Assembly: GCA_018136815.1 (NCBI GenBank)
Contig: CM030932.1
Coordinates: 5,060,407-5,124,406 of the forward strand
DNA: 64,000 bases
Direction of reading: 5' to 3'
Source of the DNA: Isochrysis galbana
Lineage: Eukaryota; Haptophyta; Isochrysidales; Isochrysidaceae
Below the pieces are notes generated by a model. The model was given only the letters and a program-made list of their open reading frames with translations, had not been told where the DNA came from and searched no databases. Each line of letters opens with the position of its first letter. The stretch's first letter is position 1. Made by a program: the position numbers and the translations under genes. Below are positions 30,510 through 39,419 of the stretch, in pieces.

Positions 30510-30612
30510 CCGTATTTCCCATCCAGGGTGGTGCAGCCTCGCGGGTAGACTGCCTTTTATCTCTGTCTCGCTCTACTATTCTACTTCGGGAGACCCTCCC
30601 CCTCCGCGTCGC
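30510..30612 (+). promoter_or_regulatory. Short leader of the NUP42-like gene
   Basis: Only about 100 bases separate the element's second target-site copy from the NUP42-like ATG. The stretch is pyrimidine-rich near the start (CTCTGTCTCGCTCTACTATTC) and contains the CTACT motif seen upstream of other genes. Confidence 0.4.
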
Positions 30613-32250
30613 ATGTCCGCCTTCGGCGCCGCCGCGCGCTACGGGGGAGGGCGAGGCGGCAGCCGGCAGGGCAGCTTTGGCGGGCAGCAGCAGCAGCAGC
30701 AGGGCTTCGCCAATCGTGGCGCAAGTGCATTCGGTGCCGCCGCCACATCAGGAGGACAGGGTGCCTTTGCAGGAGGAGGGGGAGGAACGTTTGGCGGCGG
30801 CAGCGCCGCCGCCTTCGGCGGAAGTTGTGGTGGTGGCAGCGCGTTTGGCGGTGGCGGCAGCGCGTTTGGCGGTGGCGGCAGCGCGTTTGGCGGTGGTAGT
30901 GGCGGCGGCGGCGCATTTGGGGGGGGCGGCGGCGGCGGCAGCGCATTTGGCAGCGGTGGCGGAGGAGGTCGAACTTTTGGTGGCGGCAGTGGCAAGGCAT
31001 TTGGTGGCGGCAGTGCCTTTGATACCAACGCCGGGCAGACATCTTTTCGGAGCAGTGGTGGCGGCGGCTTTGCCGGTAACTCTCACGGCAGCGGTGGCGG
31101 CAGCTTTGGGCAGCACGCGAGCCAGCCACGCAGTGCCTTCGGAGGCAGCAGTGGGGCACGCTCCGGCGGACGTGGCAAGGGCAGCAAAGGCGGCAATCGC
31201 TTCGACATTCTCACTGACGCCATGATGGACGCCGAACCCACAACACGGGGCCATGGTGGAGGTGGAAAGGGCAGCAAGGGAAGTGGAGAGATATGTCGCA
31301 CCTTTGCTTCGACCGGACAATGCCGGTTTGGTAACAAGTGTCGCTTTTCACACAATGTGCCTGGAACTCAGGGTGGCTTTGCGGGTGGTGGCAAGGGCAG
31401 CAAAGACCGGGCTCCATGCAGGGATTTTGCCCAGCACGGCAGGTGCAAGTTCGGTAGGAATTGTCGCTTTTCACATGCAGCGCCGGGTAGTCAAGCCTCT
31501 GCATTTGGAGATGCTCCCATGGATGCTAGTGCTTACGACGAGCAAATGGCCTCAACACCCTCAACCTTTTCCGGCGGCAGCAGTGGCGGTGGAAACGCAT
31601 TCGGCTCATCTGCAATATTTGGACAGCCCGCCCGCCCGCAAGCAGCTTCAATCTTTGGCGCAGGAGAAGCAGGCTGGGGTAGTGCCCCTCCCACCAAGGC
31701 TACTGCCAGCGGTTTTGGTAGCTGTGGCGCTACCAGCCTAGGTGGTGGCGGCGCATTCGGTGGCGGCGCTAGTGGTGGCTTCGGTGCTGGCGCCGGAAGC
31801 GCCTTCGGCTGCGGTGCCGTCGGGAGTAGCGGCTTCAACGGTGGCGGCGGAGCATTCGGCGGCACTGGCGCGGCATCTAAGTGGACGCAGCCCAACATTA
31901 GCCGCAACACAGGTGGTACCTCAACATTTGCAAGTGCTACTTCACCTTCGCACGCAACCGTTACTGGGTTTGGTGCCTTGACGAGTGGAAGCCGAGGAAA
32001 GGTTTCTCCCGGGGCCTTCGGATCCTTTGGGGGTGCGCAGTCACCACGTCGCAACGAAGCCAGCGCTCGGGGAAAGTCTGGCGGTGCCGCTGTGGTCGAT
32101 GAGACGTCTACCATCACGGATGCGGCAAGTGTTGGCGAGGAACAACTCAAGCTTTGGCGGCTCTCAAAGGAACAGTTTGAAGCTTTTAATGCTGCAAGCT
32201 TTCAGTTTGGTGGGATTCCTGAAATTCCTCCGCCGGAGATAGTCGCATGA
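30613..32250 (+). CDS. NUP42-like FG nucleoporin with two CCCH zinc fingers
   Basis: 545 residues, intronless. The N-terminal 200 residues are Gly-rich with many A-F-G / T-F-G repeats, the mark of FG nucleoporins. Two CCCH fingers follow, both Cys-x8-Cys-x5-Cys-x3-His (Cys228-His248 and Cys269-His289). A second FG-rich stretch runs to about residue 500. The last 37 residues (L-S-K-E-Q-F-E-A-F, then F-Q-F-G-G-I-P-E-I-P-P-P) match the C-terminal Gle1-binding motif of NUP42/Rip1. That protein sits on the cytoplasmic face of the nuclear pore and supports Dbp5-Gle1-driven mRNA export. Animal and yeast relatives carry a single N-terminal finger, so two internal fingers between FG blocks are unusual. 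Confidence 0.85.
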   Translation: MSAFGAAARYGGGRGGSRQGSFGGQQQQQQGFANRGASAFGAAATSGGQGAFAGGGGGTFGGGSAAAFGGSCGGGSAFGGGGSAFGGGGSAFGGGSGGGGAFGGGGGGGSAFGSGGGGGRTFGGGSGKAFGGGSAFDTNAGQTSFRSSGGGGFAGNSHGSGGGSFGQHASQPRSAFGGSSGARSGGRGKGSKGGNRFDILTDAMMDAEPTTRGHGGGGKGSKGSGEICRTFASTGQCRFGNKCRFSHNVPGTQGGFAGGGKGSKDRAPCRDFAQHGRCKFGRNCRFSHAAPGSQASAFGDAPMDASAYDEQMASTPSTFSGGSSGGGNAFGSSAIFGQPARPQAASIFGAGEAGWGSAPPTKATASGFGSCGATSLGGGGAFGGGASGGFGAGAGSAFGCGAVGSSGFNGGGGAFGGTGAASKWTQPNISRNTGGTSTFASATSPSHATVTGFGALTSGSRGKVSPGAFGSFGGAQSPRRNEASARGKSGGAAVVDETSTITDAASVGEEQLKLWRLSKEQFEAFNAASFQFGGIPEIPPPEIVA

Positions 32251-32819
32251 GATAAAAGGCAAGTCCAACTCGATGAGCCGATTAGGCAGCTAACCATAAC
32301 GACAGGTACACGAGAGGACGTCTTGAGCATGCTCTACAGATATCCTGATCGAGGTTGACGGTACGGTGGGACAATAACGAGATCATATGGTGACTCGGAC
32401 GTCCTTTTCTGCTGCTAGTGCTGATGGTAATGGTCAAGACCGTGGATTACAACCCGATGTTTTGCTCTTTGATTGGTTCTTGAGACGGTTGTGCTCACTA
32501 GAACAGGCTGTTGTCTCTCGCCCTTGTGCGTCTTGCTCTGATGACCGGGTGAGGCATCTTTCTTATCAACATCTGCCCCACTCAACTGGTTGGGTTACGT
32601 CGAGTGGCGATTAGGAGCGTGAATGATGCAGCTGATGCTGGTGGACATTCGATGAGACACGGGGGCTGAGTGGTACAGTTGTAGATCCACTGCACGCTTT
32701 CATGCGAAAGCGATGAATGTGATGTGATAGTAGCGTCGATGCGTGTCAGAGTGGGCGTCGAGCTCAATGAAGCATAATTATCATATTCATCTCTTAAACG
32801 GCGAAGCATCTCTGAAGTT
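32251..32819. other. Intergenic DNA downstream of the NUP42-like gene
   Basis: No convincing gene. A minus-strand frame at 32582-32848 is open but has no recognised domain. Confidence 0.3.
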
Positions 32820-33303
32820 TCACTGAAGGTGCCGCACGCCGGCGCCATGGTGCGCCGCCAGTTCCCATGCCTCCCTCACCGCCTCGATGGCGGGCCTGAA
32901 TGGGTACGGGAAGGTGTCTCGACACACAAGCCCAATCATATGTAAGTCTCACCCCGTGGATCGACGCGCACCGCGAGCTAGAGCACACTTCCTACCACTC
33001 GAGCAGCGACGCGCGCACACACCGCGAGAGGTGCTTCACCTCACCCAAGCATTGGGCTTGCCTCACGCGAGGACACGCGCGCGCATGCGCATCGGACCAG
33101 TACCCCAGCAGCCAAGCAATCACTTCTAGGCGGAGCCGGCGTCTCTTGACGGCGAGCTCGTCGAACGATTGTGCGCCGCGATGGTAAACGGTGTAGCACG
33201 CTGGGTGGAACGCACGATTGCACCGCGTGCACCACACACCTGAGCCTGCTTTCGCACGCGGTGCTTGCTTGCGCTTGTGAGAGGAGCTGCTGGCCTTGCT
33301 CAC
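32820..33303 (-). pseudogene. Possible transposase-tail fragment with a Cys/His cluster
   Basis: A minus-strand frame from 33303 contains V-W-C-T-R-C-N-R-A-F-H-P-A-C-Y-T-V-Y-H, a Cys-x2-Cys...Cys...His arrangement like the C-terminal zinc-binding region of piggyBac-type transposases. Farther on (about 32945-32825) another frame reads R-D-T-F-P-Y-P-F-R-P-A-I-E-A-V-R-E-A-W, which also looks coding, so introns or frameshifts may be present. The assignment is tentative; a host zinc-finger gene is the alternative. Confidence 0.25.
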
Positions 33304-34280
33304 TCACTGCTCAGGTCATCAGGGCAGGCAGGCTCCGAAGGCGCAGTAGGCGCGGCCCCGCTCAACCGCCTACTTTGGCACTGACCTGATGCTGTGCTCA
33401 CGTAGGTCCTCACCCTGTGCGCATATTAGGAAATCTTTGATCACATTTTGACGCGGGTTCCTCACTCGAGGGCGCTCACATCGACGCCTCGTCGTTTCGA
33501 AAAGCTCCGCAAGCTGTTCGGCGGTGTACTCGTCGAGCTTTATGCTGTCGCATTCGCGATGTCTCAGAAGCAAAAAGAAATAACAGTAAAAGAAATACAG
33601 TAAAAAGTAAAAAGAACAGAGTAAGAAAGAAGAAGAAGAAGAAAACTTCTTAATATTCTCGCCGCGCGCGCGACTCCGCACCCTTACTGTGTAGCCACGC
33701 TCGCTACTCTCACCTCCCCTCCACCTGCCTTGCGGCTCGTCCCTCGTCCCTCGTGCGCTACCTAGGGGCTGGGTGATTGGGATTTCCTGTAGCAGACGGT
33801 GTGTTCCGATCCCCGATAGGTTGTCCTCTACTTCCTCCTGCGCCATCGGGCTATCGGTTTTCATGTTACTTTATTGAGTCAGTGAGGTAGGCGGTTGAGT
33901 CGCGGTGAGTTTGAGGGCGGAGGTTAGGTAGGCGGGTGGGTCACGGCTTCGGTTTGTCGGTTTGTGCGCGGTTATGCGAGTCTATCCGCTATGCGGAGCG
34001 CTTGCGCTACCGCGGACAGGTTTGTGCCCAGCGTTAGTGTGCCTTTGTCGTTGATTGTAAAGACGGGGGCGCAAAGCTCTCGCGGGGACTTAAGTTTAGG
34101 TTTTCTCCCTTGGGAGGCTTTATTGGTGCGTGCGGTCGAGGACCTATCCGGGGGTACGAGGCCTCTAGCCTCTAGCGAGGATCGTGAATCTGTTCAGAGT
34201 CTTTTCTATGACCGGCACGTGGTGAAAGGTGTAGTTTTCAAATTCTACTTTGAAGAAGTCACCTATTATGTACCTCCATG
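33304..34280. other. Intergenic DNA with an AT-rich stretch
   Basis: A minus-strand open frame (33370-33864) includes low-complexity Phe/Leu/Tyr codons from the A/T-rich run at 33570-33655 and is not convincing. Short motif repeats ('ggcggttgagtc', 'ggtaggcgggtggg') occur at 33880-33960. Nothing else is recognised. Confidence 0.3.
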
Positions 34281-34420
34281 AAGTCGCGTTCCATCAAAAC
34301 AGGGCCAGGTGATAGTTTTGTTTTCACTCAGAATGTCATAGCGTGAGGTATCACCGTTTTAGCTTGTTTTCTTTTTCAGGTAGGAATGTCTGAACAATTC
34401 CTCTAATGAGTATTATTATT
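34281..34420 (+). repeat. Dispersed repeat starting AAGTCGCGTTCC, copy 1
   Basis: Nearly the same 140 bases recur at 44534-44720, including 'gggccaggtgatagttttgt' and 'tcaccgttttagcttgtttt'. The first 15 bases resemble the terminal sequence of the foldback family. Confidence 0.75.
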
Positions 34421-34587
34421 ACAAAAATGAGCACAAAGCTAATTATTATACCCATGGGTACAATGCCGAATACCCAATGGTACCACGGCATGTCGCGTCT
34501 TTAACACAATAGTTTTTTTTTTCAGCCAGTGCCCGCGGAAAGAGTGAACGCAAGGCGTGCACCTTCATAGTAGAAGGAAAAGTTGTT

Positions 34588-35046
34588 ATGCGCACGCACG
34601 GCGCCCCCGCGGGGGGAACCGAGGCACATCGCGCCGTGCGCATCCACGGCGTGCACATGGGTGATTGCAACTCATCACACCCTTCCCGCGAGAGATCTCT
34701 CTTATACTGCACGTTTACGTAATTGGGAACCACAGAGAAACAAGCTGCTATGCGCACGCACGGCGCCCCCGCGGGGGAACCGAGGCACATCGCGCCGTGC
34801 GCATCCACGGCGTGCACATGGGTGATTGCCACTCATCACACCCTTCCCGCGAGAGATCTCTCCTATACTGCACGTTTACGTAATTGGGAACCGCAGAGAA
34901 ACAAGCTGCTATGCGCACGCACGGTGTCTCCACGGGGGCGCTGGTTCGTCAAATCTGTCGCCAAAATTAGATCACGTGGTAGATTTGTATATGGACATTT
35001 GATAGCTCACTTCGACTGATGTCCCACAATTGACGGAACGACACCT
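34588..35046 (+). mobile_element. Right half of a foldback-family element with 162-bp tandem repeats
   Basis: A 162-bp unit starting 'atgcgcacgcacggcg' is repeated at 34588, 34750 and 34911 (the last one partial). A right terminal arm (about 34987-35046, ending 'tgacggaacgacacct') equivalent to 6570-6630 follows. No left arm is found next to it, so the copy is incomplete. Confidence 0.7.
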
Positions 35047-35741
35047 TGCTATGAGGTATAGAGCTTTGAGGCTGTCGGGTGTCGGTGTGTTTAAAAGAAG
35101 AAGAAGAGTGAAAGAAAGAAAAAGAAGAGAAAAACCCAGAGTATATAGGGTGGTTCTCAGCCCTTCCCACTGGCCCTATGGCTACGTAAACTCTCGCACC
35201 TCGCGAGCAATGGGCCACCAGCAACGGCCTAAGTGCTAAGTGACAACAGTGAATAGCATAGCAGCCACAGTAGTCGCATCAGAGAGGCCAAGGTTAGCAG
35301 AATGTGAATGTGTGACGAGTGATAGCCTTCAAGTGAAGATGGGTGCAGGTGGCACATCGGACGGCGCGGTAGAGCACGCGCTACGAGGTGCCCAAGAGGG
35401 CCGCGCATGGTGGTGGTGGTGGTGGTGGTGGTGGTGGGTAACCGAATGCGGAGACAAAAGACAAACGACCCTTTGCATTTGCATTTGTGGATATTTGCCA
35501 ATGTACCACTTACCAAAACTTCTCAACGAATGTGTTCGAGTTGTGTGACACACATGCAATCACACAAACCAAAGACCGTTGACCGTTGTAAGCCCAACTC
35601 CTAGTCATGTCCGCCACGAAAACCAAGATCCATCCGTATGCAGGAGCAATCTCCTGGCCCTGCGACGAGCTTCGTGTCGTGCGTCCGGTAGGATTGGCGG
35701 GCGAGATGTCTGTCAATGGCCGGGATGTGAATGGTCCCACT
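35047..35741. other. Intergenic DNA with a GTG microsatellite
   Basis: A pure (GGT)n run of about 30 bases lies at 35408-35437. No gene is recognised. The end is the 3' side of the SNF2 gene. Confidence 0.5.
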
Positions 35742-38700
35742 TCACGTCAAGTCGATACTCTCGGTCTTGAGCGATCCACGCTGCCCCCTGCCGTACACTT
35801 TCGCACTAGCAGACTCCGCTTCCTCAAAGGCAGATTGCGGCGACTTGCTTGCTGCCTGTTCTTGCGCTAATCTTCCCTCGCTCCCACTTGTGCGAGGCAC
35901 GCGAGGCGTAGTGGGAGGATCCGGCGCGCCGATAAGGAACGGGGCAGCCAAAGCTTCGTGAATCATAGTCGTCATCATGCGCACGTCGAGGTCGACATTC
36001 TCGCCCTCGCCCTCCGAAAGGGCAGCATTTCGTGTGCGGTGCGTCTTCCGCGCATCGCCAAGTAACTCGGCGTCGAGCCCGGCCTTGCGCTGTTGCATCA
36101 TGTGGATTTGCTCCTCCACAGTCTCCTGTGTCACCATGCGCAGCACCTGCACCGGTCGGGTCTGGCCAATGCGATGGGCACGGTCCACCGCCTGGCGGTC
36201 GAGCTGCGGGTTCCAATCGAGGTCGTGGATTATTACGGTGTCAGCAGCTGTGAGAGTGATGCCTTGACCGCCTGCCCGGGTTGAGAGCAAGAAGACGACA
36301 AGGGGCGAGTCGGGCGCTTGGAACGAATCGATCAGTTCCTGCCGCTCCTCGACCGCGGTCGAGCCATCGAGCCTGACAAATGGCATGTCGAGGCCCGGGG
36401 GCTCTCCTAGAATGGACTCTAGGATGTCCAACATTTGGGTTGACTGGGAAAAGATAAGCACCTTGTGGCCTTCCGCACGAAGTCTCGGGAGCATCTCGAT
36501 CAAGCGCGCCACCTTGCCCGAGTCGCACAGGACATCGTGAGGGAGCTTCATTTTGCGCAGCTGCGGCAGTTCAACGCAGAGTTGGTGCAGCTGGAAGTCA
36601 GAATTTGTCTCCAGCTCTTTACGTATCATCTTTAGCGTGGCAGAGCGCCCAAACGATTCCATAGCATGAGCTGCCCGAGCAATCTCATCGAGTTGGCTTG
36701 AAGTGTAGTGAGAGCGTAGCAAGCACGGGTGGCACGCCGCCTTCCGTAGTTCGGAGAACAGCGATTTCGCCGCCTTGGTGTCGGCGAGTGAGGGCGCAGG
36801 CGCTCGTCCTCTGGACCGCTTCTGCCGTTCGACGACAAGCTTCCGCCCACGCTCAAGCAGCGTGGCATACAGCTTGCGCTGCGCGTGAGACATGGGAATG
36901 ATGGCCTCGTCCTCCGATTTGGGGGCCAGCTGTTGCAAGACGTCGCGCTTTGATCGTCGCAGCACGAAAGGTGCGAGAAGCCTCCGCGCGCGTCGGACAT
37001 CCGCGGCGTCATCCGAGCCTGCCGGCTTCGCAGCAAATGCCGCGGCGAGGCCCGGTGGGAAAATTTTAGGCAACATGAAAGAGAGGAGCGTCAGCAATTC
37101 ACGTGTGTTGTTTTGGACAGGTGTGCCGGTCAGGAGCACGCGCTGAGCCGAACGCAGCTTCGACAGGCGCATGTATCGCGCAGAGTCGGCACGCTTAAGT
37201 GCGTGCGCCTCGTCGAGCACACAACAGCCCCAGGTCTTTCCATAGAGCCACTTGCGGTCGATGATGTTGGCCTCGCCTTCGCCCTCAAAGTATGTGTACG
37301 TTGTGAGCGCAACGTCGAATCCACTGGCGGCGAGCTCAGACTGCATCCGATGGCGTGCTGGCCGCGATCCATGGTACTTGACCACATGGAGTGATGGACA
37401 CCAGGTTCTAAGTTCACGGTACCAATTGTCGAGCACAGAGCCTGGCGCAACGACGAGGTGGGGACCCGCCTTTCCACTCTCTTTGAGAGCAGCGAGGAGG
37501 GCGATGATTTGAACCGTCTTGCCAAGGCCCATCTCGTCCGCCAGGATTCCGCCGAGGCCAAGCTCGTGCATGACCCAAAGCCAATTGAGTCCCACTAGCT
37601 GATAGCCAGAGAGAACTCGCCCTTCGGACCCGAAGGTGGCAGGCTGGTGAAGCAAGTCCTTGGACTTGGACTGGCCGCCCGCTTCGGCATCTACGTCTTC
37701 CCTATCGACCTTGGTGGAGCTGCCGCCGCCAAAGGATGTCGGGGATAAGCAACCCTGACCGGCCGTGACGTCGTTGCAACGCAGGCGCTTCTTGATCTGC
37801 TCGTTGATTTGCTCGCAGTCACGAAGGGCCTGGGACAACGAGCGCTGAAGATCCGAGAGCGGTCTAGCCTCAGCCTTGGCTTCGTCATCGTCATCATCAC
37901 TGACGCTCTCCTCCTCACTCTCCTCGCCCTCCTCCTCCTCCTCCTCGTCGGCATCGTCATTCGCAGAGTTATCTTTTGCTGTCGCGGCTACCGCTGCGCA
38001 CTTCTCCAACCCGTTATCCCCATCGTCTTCGTCGTCGCTGATGATGACGCGCCGCTGCCGTACAGCGGACTTAGCTACCTCATTGGCATGCTTGCTGTCC
38101 ACTTCGGCTGGCTCGTTCTCCTCCGAGGCTATCTTCTGCAGCTTCTCTCTTGATGGGGCCGCCGCCCGCGCCCCGCCGCGCTTTGGTGCTGGTGCCCTCC
38201 CGCTAGACGCGCCTTTTGTGTTCTTCTGACGGCCGTTGTCGCTGTGAGATTCCTCCTCATCCGACGAGATCGCCTCCTCCGACTCTGAATCCGATTCAGA
38301 GTATCGCCGCCTGCGCTTTTGGGGCTTCGCCTTAGCGCGGGTGGCGCGCGACGGCTGTCGGCGCTTCTTGACGCTAGCCCAGCTCGCGTCAGAATTGCTC
38401 GCGTCCTCATCAGCCTCCGACTCCTCCGACTCTTCCGATTCATCTTCAGCGCCCTCCCACTCCTGATCGTCCGAATCGCTCTCGATCGTGCCCCGTCCCT
38501 TGGGACGATTGGTGGCTCGCTTCGCTGTCCCTCTTGCTGCACCACGCGCACGCGGCTGCTGCACGCGCAGACGGCCGCGTCGGTCAGCCCCCCGCACGAT
38601 ACTATCGGCGTTGTCATGGCCCGGACGCGCCCTCCACCCGGATGCCGTGCCCAAGCTCTCGGCTTGCTTGTGCCGAAACTCGGCAAAGGGGCTCTTATCT

Positions 38701-39419
38701 TTGTCCAAGAGCTCTATTGCGCTACTACCTGAGACGCCCGTCAGGTCTACGGTGGCACGGCCAGCAGCATTGATTTTGGGATGTTCAGCAGGGTGATCGA
38801 ATTCAGCATAATGGGCTGGCTGCGTGCGGTAGCAATCCTTGCCAAACCGGCAAGAGGGCTTGCCGGGAGCACGCCCGTACAACGGTTCCAATGGCTGCTT
38901 CACGTCTGGCATGCTGAGCTCTGGCGTTGATGCCTCAAGCACTTCCACGTCGTCCCCGGCGGGTTTTGGGAGCCCGAACGTCGCCTGATGCCCCGCCGAG
39001 GCGTCGCATCTCGAGTCTAAACTTGGCGCAGCAAAATCTTCCGTGACGGGCGAGCTCTGTAGAGCGGTGGACATGAAGGTGAAGCAGGGGATATGGTCAC
39101 CAAGCACCTCCGACACCTTCTCCCTGTTGGGGTAGTTGATACAAATGATATCTCCTGGCGAGAGGTGCGTCTCCCTGGATCCGCTAGAAGTGCGTGGCAC
39201 ACGTTCACCGCCGACAAACACGCCGTTTGTCGAGTCGTCCCTTACGTGAAGTCGCGGCGGCCTAGAGGAGACGAGCGTGAGCGTCATATGAGTCGAGCTC
39301 ACACGCTGGTGAGGGACAACCACGTGGGCCGACTTTCGGCCCACCGTGACAGGCTGGCCGAGCGACAGGGGCAGCTCGGGGTAGTCTGGCCGATCGGCCA
39401 CCAGTTTCCAACCGCTCAT
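35742..39419 (-). CDS. FHA-PBZ-SNF2 chromatin remodeller, Fun30/SMARCAD1 class
   Basis: 1225 residues, intronless, ATG at 39419. An FHA domain occupies about residues 5-100 with the phosphothreonine-binding signature (G-R27-28, S-S-T-H 41-44, T-N-G 64-66). A PBZ finger follows at residues 188-209: Cys190-R-F-G-K-D-Cys196-Y-R and His203...His209, matching the poly(ADP-ribose)-binding consensus. Residues 220-590 are disordered, with acidic Glu/Asp/Ser blocks. The SNF2 ATPase has D-E-M-G-L-G-K-T (Lys634), D-E-A-H (736-739) and R-A-H-R-I-G-Q (about 1080-1086). Sequence such as G-L-N-W-L-W-V-M-H-E-L-G-L-G-G-I and L-L-T-G-T-P-V-Q-N-N places it with Fun30/SMARCAD1. Family members slide or evict nucleosomes and act at DNA breaks and heterochromatin. 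The FHA and PBZ modules suggest recruitment to phosphorylated and PARylated chromatin. Animal SMARCAD1 has CUE domains there instead. Confidence 0.92.
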   Translation of the reverse strand: MSGWKLVADRPDYPELPLSLGQPVTVGRKSAHVVVPHQRVSSTHMTLTLVSSRPPRLHVRDDSTNGVFVGGERVPRTSSGSRETHLSPGDIICINYPNREKVSEVLGDHIPCFTFMSTALQSSPVTEDFAAPSLDSRCDASAGHQATFGLPKPAGDDVEVLEASTPELSMPDVKQPLEPLYGRAPGKPSCRFGKDCYRTQPAHYAEFDHPAEHPKINAAGRATVDLTGVSGSSAIELLDKDKSPFAEFRHKQAESLGTASGWRARPGHDNADSIVRGADRRGRLRVQQPRARGAARGTAKRATNRPKGRGTIESDSDDQEWEGAEDESEESEESEADEDASNSDASWASVKKRRQPSRATRAKAKPQKRRRRYSESDSESEEAISSDEEESHSDNGRQKNTKGASSGRAPAPKRGGARAAAPSREKLQKIASEENEPAEVDSKHANEVAKSAVRQRRVIISDDEDDGDNGLEKCAAVAATAKDNSANDDADEEEEEEGEESEEESVSDDDDDEAKAEARPLSDLQRSLSQALRDCEQINEQIKKRLRCNDVTAGQGCLSPTSFGGGSSTKVDREDVDAEAGGQSKSKDLLHQPATFGSEGRVLSGYQLVGLNWLWVMHELGLGGILADEMGLGKTVQIIALLAALKESGKAGPHLVVAPGSVLDNWYRELRTWCPSLHVVKYHGSRPARHRMQSELAASGFDVALTTYTYFEGEGEANIIDRKWLYGKTWGCCVLDEAHALKRADSARYMRLSKLRSAQRVLLTGTPVQNNTRELLTLLSFMLPKIFPPGLAAAFAAKPAGSDDAADVRRARRLLAPFVLRRSKRDVLQQLAPKSEDEAIIPMSHAQRKLYATLLERGRKLVVERQKRSRGRAPAPSLADTKAAKSLFSELRKAACHPCLLRSHYTSSQLDEIARAAHAMESFGRSATLKMIRKELETNSDFQLHQLCVELPQLRKMKLPHDVLCDSGKVARLIEMLPRLRAEGHKVLIFSQSTQMLDILESILGEPPGLDMPFVRLDGSTAVEERQELIDSFQAPDSPLVVFLLSTRAGGQGITLTAADTVIIHDLDWNPQLDRQAVDRAHRIGQTRPVQVLRMVTQETVEEQIHMMQQRKAGLDAELLGDARKTHRTRNAALSEGEGENVDLDVRMMTTMIHEALAAPFLIGAPDPPTTPRVPRTSGSEGRLAQEQAASKSPQSAFEEAESASAKVYGRGQRGSLKTESIDLT

